Origin: an uncultured Chloroflexota bacterium
GTDB lineage: Bacteria > Chloroflexota > Anaerolineae > Aggregatilineales > Phototrophicaceae
Length of the DNA: 9,169 bases
NCBI GenBank assembly: GCA_937864975.1
Contig: CALMDI010000531.1
Location: 1 to 9,169, forward strand
Direction of reading: 5' to 3'
Shown: piece after piece, positions 1-6,026 of the stretch
Position numbering within the stretch: position 1 is the stretch's first letter
Layout of the letters: each line of letters starts with the position of its first letter
The notes under the pieces: model-generated
What the model was told of the DNA's origin: nothing
Seen by the model: the letters and a program-made list of their open reading frames with translations, nothing else
Database searches by the model: none
Made by a program: the position numbers and the translations under genes

Positions 1-272
1 TCGGTAACATCAAGGCGCATCACGAACGGCTCACGTTTGATCCTGCCAATCGGTTCCAGAGCGAAATATGCCTTGATTAACAAAAAGAGGTATCCGGTAA
101 TTTCATCATGCTCATCCCGTACCGGTGACATCTTGATGACATAGCCTTTGACCCATTCGTGATGATCGGCGGCATACTGCTCCATATAGGCTTTGGCGGA
201 GACATTCGTGGCGACGATCTCACCCGCAGGGAGTGCGGTTCGGGCTGGCACGACAATCGGCTCACTCGTCAT
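1..272 (-). CDS. Uma2 family endonuclease, N-terminal part (runs off window)
   Basis: Reading the minus strand from ATG at 272 gives about 90 residues with no stop before the window edge. The protein has the Uma2 (DUF820) N-terminal pattern: a short leader, then MEQYAADHHEWVKGYVIKMS, then HDEITGYLFLLIKAYF and a segment ending EPFVMRLDV. The H/YEWV-G pattern followed by an amphipathic helix is typical of this PD-(D/E)XK-like family, which is abundant in Chloroflexota and cyanobacteria. The nuclease core with its acidic and lysine catalytic residues lies beyond the window, so activity cannot be judged. The start is supported by AGGAG at 276-280 and a perfect minus-strand TATAAT at 298-303. It is divergent from the tag gene with a 49-base gap. 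Family members are usually orphan genes of unknown biological role. The family assignment is fairly firm; the function is not. Confidence 0.85.
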   Translation of the reverse strand, partial: MTSEPIVVPARTALPAGEIVATNVSAKAYMEQYAADHHEWVKGYVIKMSPVRDEHDEITGYLFLLIKAYFALEPIGRIKREPFVMRLDVT

Positions 273-297
273 TAGGAGCTCCTGAATACCTGGCTTG

Positions 298-303
298 ATT
301 ATA
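298..303 (-). promoter_or_regulatory. Minus-strand -10 box of the Uma2 gene
   Basis: The minus strand reads TATAAT here, about 25 bases upstream of the Uma2 ATG, which would give a leader of roughly 19 bases holding the AGGAG ribosome site. A -35 element at the right spacing is poor (TTCATT, 17-base spacer). A plus-strand TATAAC at 300-305 overlaps it and could serve tag, so the two genes may share one divergent promoter core. Confidence 0.45.
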
Positions 304-321
304 ACCGAAAGCGACCTACGA

Positions 322-906
322 ATGAACGTCTCGCGCTGCGCGTGGAGCACCAGCGATCCACTCTACATCCACTATCACGACGAGGAATGGGGCGTTCCCG
401 TGCGCGACGATCACGCCCTGTTTGAGCGCATCACGCTGGAAGGCGCGCAGGCGGGCTTAAGCTGGATCACGATTCTACGCAAGCGCGACACGTATCGGGC
501 GGCGTTTGACGGCTTCGATCCACAGCGCGTCGCCGCCTACGACGAGGCGAAAATTGCCGAATTGATGGCAAATCCCGGCATCGTTCGCAATCGCCTCAAG
601 ATTCAATCGACGATCAATAACGCCCGGAAATTCCTGGCGGTACAGGACGAGTTCGGCAGCTTTGCCGATTATCTGTGGCGCTTCGTGGATGGGAAGCCGA
701 TCCATAATCACTGGCAATCGTTGGCGGAAATTCCGGCGGAAACCCCCATCTCACGGGCGATGAGCAAAAACCTGCTCAAGCGCGGCTTCACGTTCGTCGG
801 TCCCACCATTTGCTATGCGATGATGCAGGCGTGCGGTCTGGTCAACGATCACACCGTCGACTGCTTCCGCCACGGCGAACTTGCTCGCCGGTCGACGCCC
901 TCGTAA
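322..906 (+). CDS. tag: DNA-3-methyladenine glycosylase I (Tag)
   Basis: This is a base-excision repair enzyme of the helix-hairpin-helix superfamily that removes 3-methyladenine from alkylated DNA in the cytoplasm. The 194-residue product matches the length of E. coli Tag. It carries the family hallmarks: N-terminal CAW, then DPLYIHYHDEEWGVP, LEGAQAGLSWITILRKR, RGFTFVGPTICYAMMQACG and NDHTVDC. By alignment to remembered E. coli Tag, the zinc ligands are Cys6, His19 and the His and Cys of NDHTVDC. The base-pocket Glu and Trp are Glu40 and Trp48. All are present, so it should be active. The frame opens at a TTG at 295, but the homologous N terminus begins at ATG 322, just before the zinc-ligand Cys. 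The ribosome site is weak. It is divergent from the Uma2 gene and is followed by a 154-base gap before the next gene, so it is probably transcribed alone. Confidence 0.95.
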   Translation: MNVSRCAWSTSDPLYIHYHDEEWGVPVRDDHALFERITLEGAQAGLSWITILRKRDTYRAAFDGFDPQRVAAYDEAKIAELMANPGIVRNRLKIQSTINNARKFLAVQDEFGSFADYLWRFVDGKPIHNHWQSLAEIPAETPISRAMSKNLLKRGFTFVGPTICYAMMQACGLVNDHTVDCFRHGELARRSTPS

Positions 907-1060
907 CGCTATCCGCTGCACAGCCAGACGCCATTGAACATGTGACGAAAGACGCCTCAAGGCACGAACGCGCCGACGTTGCCTTACACTATTGTGAAAA
1001 GCGTATACGCGGCGGGCTGACAAGGACTGCCTGCCAGAGTGTGTCCGAATTGGAGATGAA

Positions 1061-2422
1061 ATGCAGCGGATTCCGATTTATTTGTTTCTGAGCCTTTGTC
1101 TGCTGGCAATCAGCATTCAGCCCGCGCAGGGCAAGGCACCTGCCGATGACACCTCGCACGCCAGCGCAGACAGCCTCCTTTCCTGGGTAACGGCGAACTC
1201 CAGCGCGGCGGACAGTTCGGCAGCGGCAACCTGGAATTTCGAGCTGGGCGGGCAAATCTTCACGTTCGTTACAACAGAGGAGATGCACAGCGCGGGAATG
1301 ACCTGGGTGAAGATGCAGCTCACCTATGGAAGCCACACGACCGCCGACGCGCAGAACGTCATCAACCACGGGCGCAACCACGGCTTCAAGGTACTGCGCA
1401 GCATCAAAGGGATCAAGAGCCAGCTTGCGTCCAAGCCGACGCAGTATTACCAGAATTTCGCCAGCTTTCTGGCGTCTGTCGCGCAGTTGGGACCGGACGC
1501 CATCGAGGTCTGGAACGAGCCGAACATCGACCGGGAGTGGCCCGCGGGACTTATCAGTGGCACGAACTACGCGCAGATGCTCAGCCGAGCCTATCCTGCC
1601 ATCAAGCCGGCAAACGCCAATGTGATGGTAATCAGCGGAGCGCCCGCCCCCACCGGATTTTTTGGCGGACAGTGCACTCAAAACGGCTGCGACGACAATA
1701 TTTTCATTCAGCAGATGGCGTCGGCGGGCGCTGCCAGCAATTTCGATTGCACCGGGCTGCACTATAACGAGGGCGTCGTGCCGCCCACGCAGAGCAGCGG
1801 TGACCCGCGCGGCAATCCCAATCACTATACCCGCTACTACTCGACCATGGTCAGCACCTATCGCGCCGCCTTTCCGAACAAACCCCTGTGCTTCACAGAG
1901 ATTGGCTACCTGTCGCCCGAAGGCTTACCGCCGCTCCCGCCCGGCTTTGAGTGGGGCGCGAACACGTCCCTTCAGGAGCAGGCGGACTGGCTGGCTTCAG
2001 CAGCGCAGCTATCGCGCGACGGCGGCATTGTGCGCCTGATGGTCGTCTGGAATATGGACGCCACCATCTATGATTCCGACCCAATGGAAGGCTGGTCGAT
2101 CATCCGTAACAGCAGCTGCCTCGCCTGCACGACGCTTGGCAGAGTCATGTCGCCGCCGCCGCAGCCGAATTTCTATACGACGAATCGCGTGCCGCTGCTG
2201 TGGACGGCGGTCAGTTGGGCGACTGCCTACGAGATTGAGATCGACACGCAGTCGAGCTTCGCAAGCCCGCTCACACACGAGACGATCGTGAATGCGCCTG
2301 CGCTCGACTACACGACGCCCGCGCTCGCGGACGGTATTTACTTCTGGCGGGTTCGCGCGAGGCGCAGCGATGGCACCTGGGGCAACTGGAGCGAGATCGA
2401 CAGCTTCCAGGTGGATGTCTGA
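1061..2422 (+). CDS. Secreted clan GH-A glycoside hydrolase with C-terminal Fn3-like module
   Basis: This 453-residue protein begins with a signal peptide (residues 1 to about 24: short basic N terminus, LFLSLCLLAIS core, AQG before the likely cut). Residues about 60-350 look like a (beta/alpha)8 glycosidase of clan GH-A. WNEPN at 151-155 supplies the likely acid/base Glu153, and CFTEIGY supplies the nucleophile Glu280. VVWNMD near 328-333 fits the last core strand. Residues about 370-453 form an Fn3-like beta module with LLWTAVSWATAYEIEID and DGIYFWRVRA, a type common in Chloroflexota exoenzymes. No membrane anchor or sorting signal is visible, so it is probably released outside the cell to cut polysaccharide. 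The substrate cannot be told; GH39- or GH5-like relatives are possible. GGAGA at 1052-1056 supports the start. The 154-base upstream gap holds only a weak promoter candidate (TTGCCT 979-984, TATACG 1004-1009, spacer 19). Confidence 0.8.
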   Translation: MQRIPIYLFLSLCLLAISIQPAQGKAPADDTSHASADSLLSWVTANSSAADSSAAATWNFELGGQIFTFVTTEEMHSAGMTWVKMQLTYGSHTTADAQNVINHGRNHGFKVLRSIKGIKSQLASKPTQYYQNFASFLASVAQLGPDAIEVWNEPNIDREWPAGLISGTNYAQMLSRAYPAIKPANANVMVISGAPAPTGFFGGQCTQNGCDDNIFIQQMASAGAASNFDCTGLHYNEGVVPPTQSSGDPRGNPNHYTRYYSTMVSTYRAAFPNKPLCFTEIGYLSPEGLPPLPPGFEWGANTSLQEQADWLASAAQLSRDGGIVRLMVVWNMDATIYDSDPMEGWSIIRNSSCLACTTLGRVMSPPPQPNFYTTNRVPLLWTAVSWATAYEIEIDTQSSFASPLTHETIVNAPALDYTTPALADGIYFWRVRARRSDGTWGNWSEIDSFQVDV

Positions 2423-2427
2423 ATTTA

Positions 2428-2463
2428 AAAGGAGCGGCTCGATCTAAAACGAGCCGCTCCTTT
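2428..2463. terminator. Bidirectional intrinsic terminator
   Basis: An 11-bp perfect stem, GGAGCGGCTCG at 2431-2441 with CGAGCCGCTCC at 2450-2460, closes an 8-base A-rich loop. It is flanked by AAAA on the left and TTT on the right. It lies six bases after the glycosidase stop and 17 bases beyond the stop of the convergent acidic-protein gene, so it can end both transcripts. The T-tract is longer on the minus strand. Confidence 0.9.
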
Positions 2464-2480
2464 GCTGAAGGCGCTGGTGA

Positions 2481-2687
2481 TTACTTGTCCTTCTTGATGT
2501 GCGTGTTGCTTTCATGGGCGTCGACTAAATCGTCCTCCGAGTCCGTGACAGGCTGATAGTTCTCTGGATCCAGCGCCGCTTCGTCGCCCTCGGCAATGTG
2601 CTCTGCCTGGGCTTCTTCGAGCAGGTCTCGCTGCCGTTCCTCTGCCAGGTCTTTATCGACCCAGCCATTTCCGGTTAAGGGAAACAT
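2481..2687 (-). CDS. Small highly acidic hypothetical protein
   Basis: This 68-residue protein is not one I recognise. It has 20 acidic against 6 basic residues, no Cys, and one Trp (WVDKDLAEE near the N terminus). A predicted charged helix covers about residues 11-33, a disordered acidic middle follows (DPENYQPVTDSEDD), and it ends in a lysine-rich IKKDK tail. There is no signal peptide or membrane segment, so it should be a soluble cytoplasmic protein. The gene call is supported by a near-consensus AGGAGGG at 2694-2700 seven bases before the ATG, a good promoter candidate upstream, and a terminator just after the stop. It lies downstream of lipB in the same direction, but its own promoter suggests separate or additional expression. 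Small acidic proteins of this kind can be stress-related or partner-binding, but nothing here shows which. Confidence 0.75.
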   Translation of the reverse strand: MFPLTGNGWVDKDLAEERQRDLLEEAQAEHIAEGDEAALDPENYQPVTDSEDDLVDAHESNTHIKKDK

Positions 2688-2722
2688 GGTCTTCCCTCCT
2701 GCGTCTATCTTTCAGATACCTC

Positions 2723-2751
2723 ACTTTACCATAAACTCCACGGGATTACAA
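2723..2751 (-). promoter_or_regulatory. Promoter candidate for the small acidic protein
   Basis: On the minus strand TTGTAA (2746-2751) and TAAAGT (2723-2728) are separated by 17 bases, a good sigma-70-type arrangement. It lies between the lipB stop and the acidic-protein start, with a leader of roughly 30 bases holding AGGAGGG. Confidence 0.45.
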
Positions 2752-2753
2752 AT

Positions 2754-2765
2754 CGCATTAATGCG
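2754..2765. repeat. 12-bp perfect palindrome after lipB
   Basis: CGCATTAATGCG is a perfect palindrome directly adjoining the lipB stop and just upstream of the -35 box of the next gene. With no loop and no T-tract it is a poor terminator. A dimeric regulator could bind it, but one copy alone proves nothing. Confidence 0.35.
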
Positions 2766-3467
2766 CTATTCACCGAGGAGCAGCGCCGGGTCGGTATCGA
2801 CCGTCTCGCAGCCGAAAAGAACGCCGAAATGGGGGATGATGCGCTCCGTGACGGCTGCCTCGTCCTGAGCAGCGCCGAGCAGCGCTTCCATGCTGGTGAC
2901 TCCTTTATCGCTGATGCCACAGGGCACGATGCCCTCGAATAAGCGGAGGTCGGTGTTCATGTTGAGGGCGAAGCCATGCTTGCTCACGCCGCGGACATTG
3001 ATCCTGACGCCAATCGCCGCGATCTTCGCTTCTCCCTGAGGTGTATCCACCCAGACCCCGGTGAAGCCGCGGATGGCTCTCGCGGCGATGCCGAAATCGG
3101 CAAGCGTGGCAATGAGCACCTGTTCCAGGCGGCGAACATGAGCGACGACATCCGTGCGAAGTCCGTCCTCGCCGCGCGGGAGCTTGACGATTGGATAACC
3201 CACAACCTGCCCCGGTCCGTGGTAGGTAATGTCACCGCCGCGGTCGACGCGGTACACCTCGACGCCGAGCCGCTCCCGTTCTGCTTCCGACAGCAGCAGG
3301 TGTTCGTCATGACCGGACGTACCGAGGGTATAGGTATGGGGATGTTCGAGCAGAAGGAGCCGATCGGGCGCGAGGTCGTGGCTGCGCGCGTCCACCAGGC
3401 GATCTTGCAGCGCCCACGCCTCACCATAGGGAATGCGACCCAATCGGAAGACTTCGCAGACTGTCAT
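2766..3467 (-). CDS. lipB: Octanoyltransferase LipB
   Basis: LipB moves the octanoyl group from acyl carrier protein onto the lipoyl domains of 2-oxoacid dehydrogenases or the glycine cleavage H protein, the first step of de novo lipoylation in the cytoplasm. The 233-residue product is full length for the family. It shows RGGDITYHGPGQ at 76-87, the substrate-binding loop with His83. It also has EAKIAAIGVRI with the catalytic Lys148, and GIVPCGI with the acyl-accepting Cys183. All key residues are intact. The start fits the family (LGRIPYGEAW close to the N terminus). The ATG lies only two bases after the stop of the upstream DLH-like gene and has no visible ribosome site, so translation is probably coupled to that gene. 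LipA, the usual partner, is not in the window. Confidence 0.97.
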   Translation of the reverse strand: MTVCEVFRLGRIPYGEAWALQDRLVDARSHDLAPDRLLLLEHPHTYTLGTSGHDEHLLLSEAERERLGVEVYRVDRGGDITYHGPGQVVGYPIVKLPRGEDGLRTDVVAHVRRLEQVLIATLADFGIAARAIRGFTGVWVDTPQGEAKIAAIGVRINVRGVSKHGFALNMNTDLRLFEGIVPCGISDKGVTSMEALLGAAQDEAAVTERIIPHFGVLFGCETVDTDPALLLGE

Positions 3468-3469
3468 AA

Positions 3470-4213
3470 TTACATTGTGGAATTTGCGGGCGGGGCGACG
3501 TGTCCGAGGTGCCGGTCGAGAAAGTCGAGCGTTTCACGCCAGGCTGCCTGTCCATAAGGCGTCGCGTCGGGCATTCGACCGGGCGCGAAGAAATCTCGCG
3601 CCGCACCGTGGAGAGTGAGTACTCGATGCGGCAGGGCAGCGTTTTCAAGCTCATGCCGTAAGCGCTCGCGCGACTCAATATCAACGTGCGGCTCCTCGCT
3701 GCCATAGATCGCCAGAATCGGCGCTTTCGCGTCCTGAAAACGCCCGAAAGAGCGCTGCGGGAAGCCATAGTAGACGATGGCGGCTTCCAGATCGTCGCGC
3801 ACGATGGCTGCCTGATACGCGAGCGTGCCGCCCATGCCCAAGCCGACAGCGGCAACACGGCGATTGCAGCGATGATGATTTTCCAGCGCCTGAAGCGCCG
3901 CATCGACGCGGGGATAGCCGCTCGCGCCGAGCGCCTCGACCAGCCGCATGGCGTCCTGCGCCGTCGCCGCGCGCTCGCCGTCAAACAGGTCGGGGACAAT
4001 CACATAATAGCCTGCCTGGGCGAACCGGTTGGAAAGCTGGCGCTCGACCTCGGTGATCCCCCACCAGTCGTGCATCAGGACGATGCCGGGAAATAAGCCG
4101 CCGACGTCGGGATGCGACCAGAAGGCGGGAATTTGCTGCCCGTCGTCGGTCGCAATGTGAATATGCCCGCTGATGATCGCGTATTCGACGTGATCGGGCT
4201 GGTAGACAGGCAT
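3470..4213 (-). CDS. Dienelactone hydrolase-like protein with degenerate catalytic triad
   Basis: This 247-residue protein has the layout of the dienelactone hydrolase (carboxymethylenebutenolidase) family, cytoplasmic alpha/beta hydrolases. Family landmarks are PGIVLMHDWWGITEVERQL, YYVIVPDLF (69-77), AVGLGMGGTLAYQAA and the end pattern AAWRETLDFLDRHL. The catalytic residues look lost. The nucleophile elbow G-x-C-x-G-G reads GLGMGG (124-129), with Gly126 replacing Cys or Ser. The acid position in GSEEPH holds Glu174 rather than Asp. The GAGHxFF site reads GAARDFF, with Arg206 replacing His. The Glu after strand one (usually HEWWG or QEIFG) is Asp49. The fold elements and length are intact, so it looks like a maintained but non-catalytic member. 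AGGAGG at 4222-4227 overlaps the end of the upstream gene region and supports the start. It is the middle gene of a GNAT -> DLH-like -> lipB operon. A conventional dienelactone hydrolase function is unlikely. Confidence 0.85.
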   Translation of the reverse strand: MPVYQPDHVEYAIISGHIHIATDDGQQIPAFWSHPDVGGLFPGIVLMHDWWGITEVERQLSNRFAQAGYYVIVPDLFDGERAATAQDAMRLVEALGASGYPRVDAALQALENHHRCNRRVAAVGLGMGGTLAYQAAIVRDDLEAAIVYYGFPQRSFGRFQDAKAPILAIYGSEEPHVDIESRERLRHELENAALPHRVLTLHGAARDFFAPGRMPDATPYGQAAWRETLDFLDRHLGHVAPPANSTM

Positions 4214-4228
4214 CCGCGCTGCCTCCTT

Positions 4229-5188
4229 CTACTCCTCTGTCAGGCTGATCGCGCACACGTCCTGCATGTAGCCGTCCGGCTCGCCATCGGGTCCGACCGT
4301 CTTGACCGTATCTTCCGGGACGACCATCGAGAGCGTGCGGTAGCCTTCGCGATGCGCCCAGTCGCGAATCGCGGAGAGCAACTGGTTCGTCAGCGGCTTG
4401 GGCGACCAGCAGTAAACGTCTGCCCCGCGCGGGTCGTAAAGCTGCTGCTTGCAGCACACGAAGGCATCCTGCCCCGCGGCGGATACCTTCAGGCGATGCG
4501 CGCGCTGGCTTTGAATTTCAGGCAGCGCCTCCCACGTTCGGTGCCAGACCGTCTCCCACTGCTGGCGGGCGCTGGTCGTGCGTCCAACCGGCATATACCA
4601 GCCGTTGATCTGCGCGGGGTCGGGGTTCAGGTGTTCGGTCGCACGGTAGAAAATCTGCCCGGTACGAGCGGGAATGCTCAGACGGCGCTCGCGCGCCAGC
4701 GGCGTAAGCGCGAATGGTTCGTTAAGCGTGCCTGCTTCGGTGTTGCCCGCCACACGGCTGACGAGAAGATGCCGCGCCTTGCGCGCTTTCATCCGTTCCA
4801 GAAGCGCCTTCAGCAGCGCGTCGTCCAATCCGCGCTCCGCGTATTCAGGATGCACGACCAGATTGGCGAGATGGAAATGCTCCCCGAATGGCAGCGGCTC
4901 GTTGCCATAATAGGCTTCGGCATACGCCAGCGTTTGCCCCTTCACCTGCGCCACGAGCGGCAGCCCCGCGCCGGAAAGCAGGCGGCTGAGGTGAATCGCC
5001 GCGGTCTCGACGCTCATCCACGGACCCCCGTGCAGCCAGCGCTGGTAAACTGTCAGCGCTTCGTAGGGCACGGTTTCGACACGCCCTCCCGCGTCGAGGC
5101 GCTGCCAGACGTCGATGCGCGAGCGGAACAACTCGCTGATGGCATGGGTATCGTCCAGCGTCGCCTGTCGAACGGTGCTATCGACCAT
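4229..5188 (-). CDS. GNAT-family N-acetyltransferase-like protein
   Basis: This is a protein of about 319 residues, counted from ATG 5188. It opens with a GNAT-style beta strand (STVRQATLDDTHAISELF). Further in come QTLAYAEAYYG and HFHLANLVVHPEYAERGLDDALLKALLERM, which match motif A and its helix. The acetyl-CoA loop normally reads R-x-x-G-x-G/A; here it is ERGLDDALL, so the second small residue is Asp. The C-terminal half (from about YRATEHLNP) may be a second, poorly conserved GNAT-like domain, as in tandem-GNAT proteins. The substrate is unknown. The frame also has an ATG at 5224, but that codon lies inside a TGATACAAT extended -10 box, so 5188 is preferred although its ribosome site (AAAGAG) is weak. 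It heads the operon with the DLH-like gene (15-base gap) and lipB, suggesting joint expression. Confidence 0.7.
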   Translation of the reverse strand: MVDSTVRQATLDDTHAISELFRSRIDVWQRLDAGGRVETVPYEALTVYQRWLHGGPWMSVETAAIHLSRLLSGAGLPLVAQVKGQTLAYAEAYYGNEPLPFGEHFHLANLVVHPEYAERGLDDALLKALLERMKARKARHLLVSRVAGNTEAGTLNEPFALTPLARERRLSIPARTGQIFYRATEHLNPDPAQINGWYMPVGRTTSARQQWETVWHRTWEALPEIQSQRAHRLKVSAAGQDAFVCCKQQLYDPRGADVYCWSPKPLTNQLLSAIRDWAHREGYRTLSMVVPEDTVKTVGPDGEPDGYMQDVCAISLTEE

Positions 5189-5222
5189 AACGGCTTGCTC
5201 TTTCGTTTGACTGGTTGCCTTC

Positions 5223-5228
5223 ATTGTA
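5223..5228 (-). promoter_or_regulatory. Extended -10 box of the GNAT-DLH-lipB operon
   Basis: The minus strand reads TGATACAAT, an extended -10 element (TG-N-TACAAT), immediately ahead of the three-gene operon. A partial -35 (TTGGGC) lies 19 bases further upstream. The box overlaps the most upstream ATG of the first gene, which argues for the downstream start. Confidence 0.45.
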
Positions 5229-5336
5229 TCACTGAGCCAGGCGGCAAGCCCAACCGACGTCTGGCGAAAGGGAAGGTGTCCGTGCTACTATCCACGCCTG
5301 TTCATATGCCGTAACAATCGCTTCAAGGAGAACCTC

Positions 5337-5954
5337 ATGCCGACACTGGTGCTCGGCTCGCAGCTTGTGATCGCCCGCCGTCTTGGACCGGGGCATTATA
5401 CGTGGACGCTTGCCTCGATTCTGGGCGACATGCTGCAACTGGCACAGGAGATGTTTGGCGAACGCGACCGCTCGTACACGATTCTGGGCATCGAATACTG
5501 CGGCGACACGCCCCGCGTGTGGTGCCCCGGCAACCGCAAGGATCTTGTCATCCAGCTCAGCCTGCGCTGCATGGACGAGCCGCAGCGGGCGTGCTACCAG
5601 CTTGCACACGAGTGCATTCACCTGCTGGGACCTCAGGGCTGCGGCGGGGCAATTGTGCTGGAAGAAGGGCTGGCGACCTACTACGCTCAGTATTATATGG
5701 GCGCGCGCATCGGCAACCCGAACTGGCGAAGCACGATGCCGAGCTATACGGAAGCGCAGCAGAAGCTGGAAGCGCTGCTTGCCCTCGACCCGAACGCGAT
5801 CAAGGTGCTGAGGCAGGAGCAACCGACCATCGGTCTATTCACGCGGGAACTGCTGCTTCGGCATTATCCGACGCTGGACGAGGGACTTGCCGCCGACCTG
5901 GTGGCGCCGTTCGTGCGCGAGCCGGAAGCCGCCAAACCCGCGCAGACCGCCTAA
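5337..5954 (+). CDS. Putative zinc metalloprotease with HExxH motif
   Basis: This is a 205-residue protein without signal peptide or membrane segment. LAHECIHLL carries an HExxH motif (His91, Glu92, His95). VLEEGLATYYAQYY follows and resembles the W-L-x-E-G-L-A-x-Y motif of peptidase-MA-type gluzincins, with Glu110 as the likely third zinc ligand. The spacing from His95 to Glu110 is 15 residues, slightly short for gluzincins. The N-terminal part (about 20-75) would form the partner beta domain. No pro-region or substrate-binding domain is attached, so it resembles a minimal catalytic domain acting in the cytoplasm. AAGGAG at 5325-5330, six bases before the ATG, gives a firm start. It is divergent from the GNAT operon and convergent with the next gene, so probably monocistronic. 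I know no characterised close relative; the substrate is unknown. Confidence 0.7.
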   Translation: MPTLVLGSQLVIARRLGPGHYTWTLASILGDMLQLAQEMFGERDRSYTILGIEYCGDTPRVWCPGNRKDLVIQLSLRCMDEPQRACYQLAHECIHLLGPQGCGGAIVLEEGLATYYAQYYMGARIGNPNWRSTMPSYTEAQQKLEALLALDPNAIKVLRQEQPTIGLFTRELLLRHYPTLDEGLAADLVAPFVREPEAAKPAQTA

Positions 5955-5994
5955 CGTGATTTGGCAGCGCAAAGGGTACCGAGATCAAGGCGTA

Positions 5995-6010
5995 ACGCAG
6001 AGACGCAGAG
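5995..6010 (+). repeat. Short tandem repeat (ACGCAGAG x2)
   Basis: Two exact copies of ACGCAGAG sit side by side, followed by a looser GACAGAGGCGCAG. They occupy the 72-base gap between two convergent genes, where no terminator with a T-tract is visible. Similar CGCAGAG-type tracts recur in intergenic DNA of several bacterial groups as I recall; whether this is one copy of a dispersed family cannot be seen here. Confidence 0.5.
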
Positions 6011-6026
6011 GACAGAGGCGCAGGCG

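Noticed and set aside
1001..1010. Palindrome GCGTATACGC as an operator upstream of the glycosidase
   Set aside because: It is a single short palindrome with no second copy in the window and poorly placed promoter elements; chance is a sufficient explanation.
989..1825. A 278-codon minus-strand frame
   Set aside because: It is antisense to the secreted glycosidase, whose signal peptide, catalytic motifs and terminator are well supported.
4112..5314. A 400-codon open frame on the plus strand
   Set aside because: It runs antisense across the DLH-like and GNAT genes, whose protein motifs and operon signals are clear. Its own translation is Arg-rich and shows no domain, as expected for antisense frames in GC-rich DNA.
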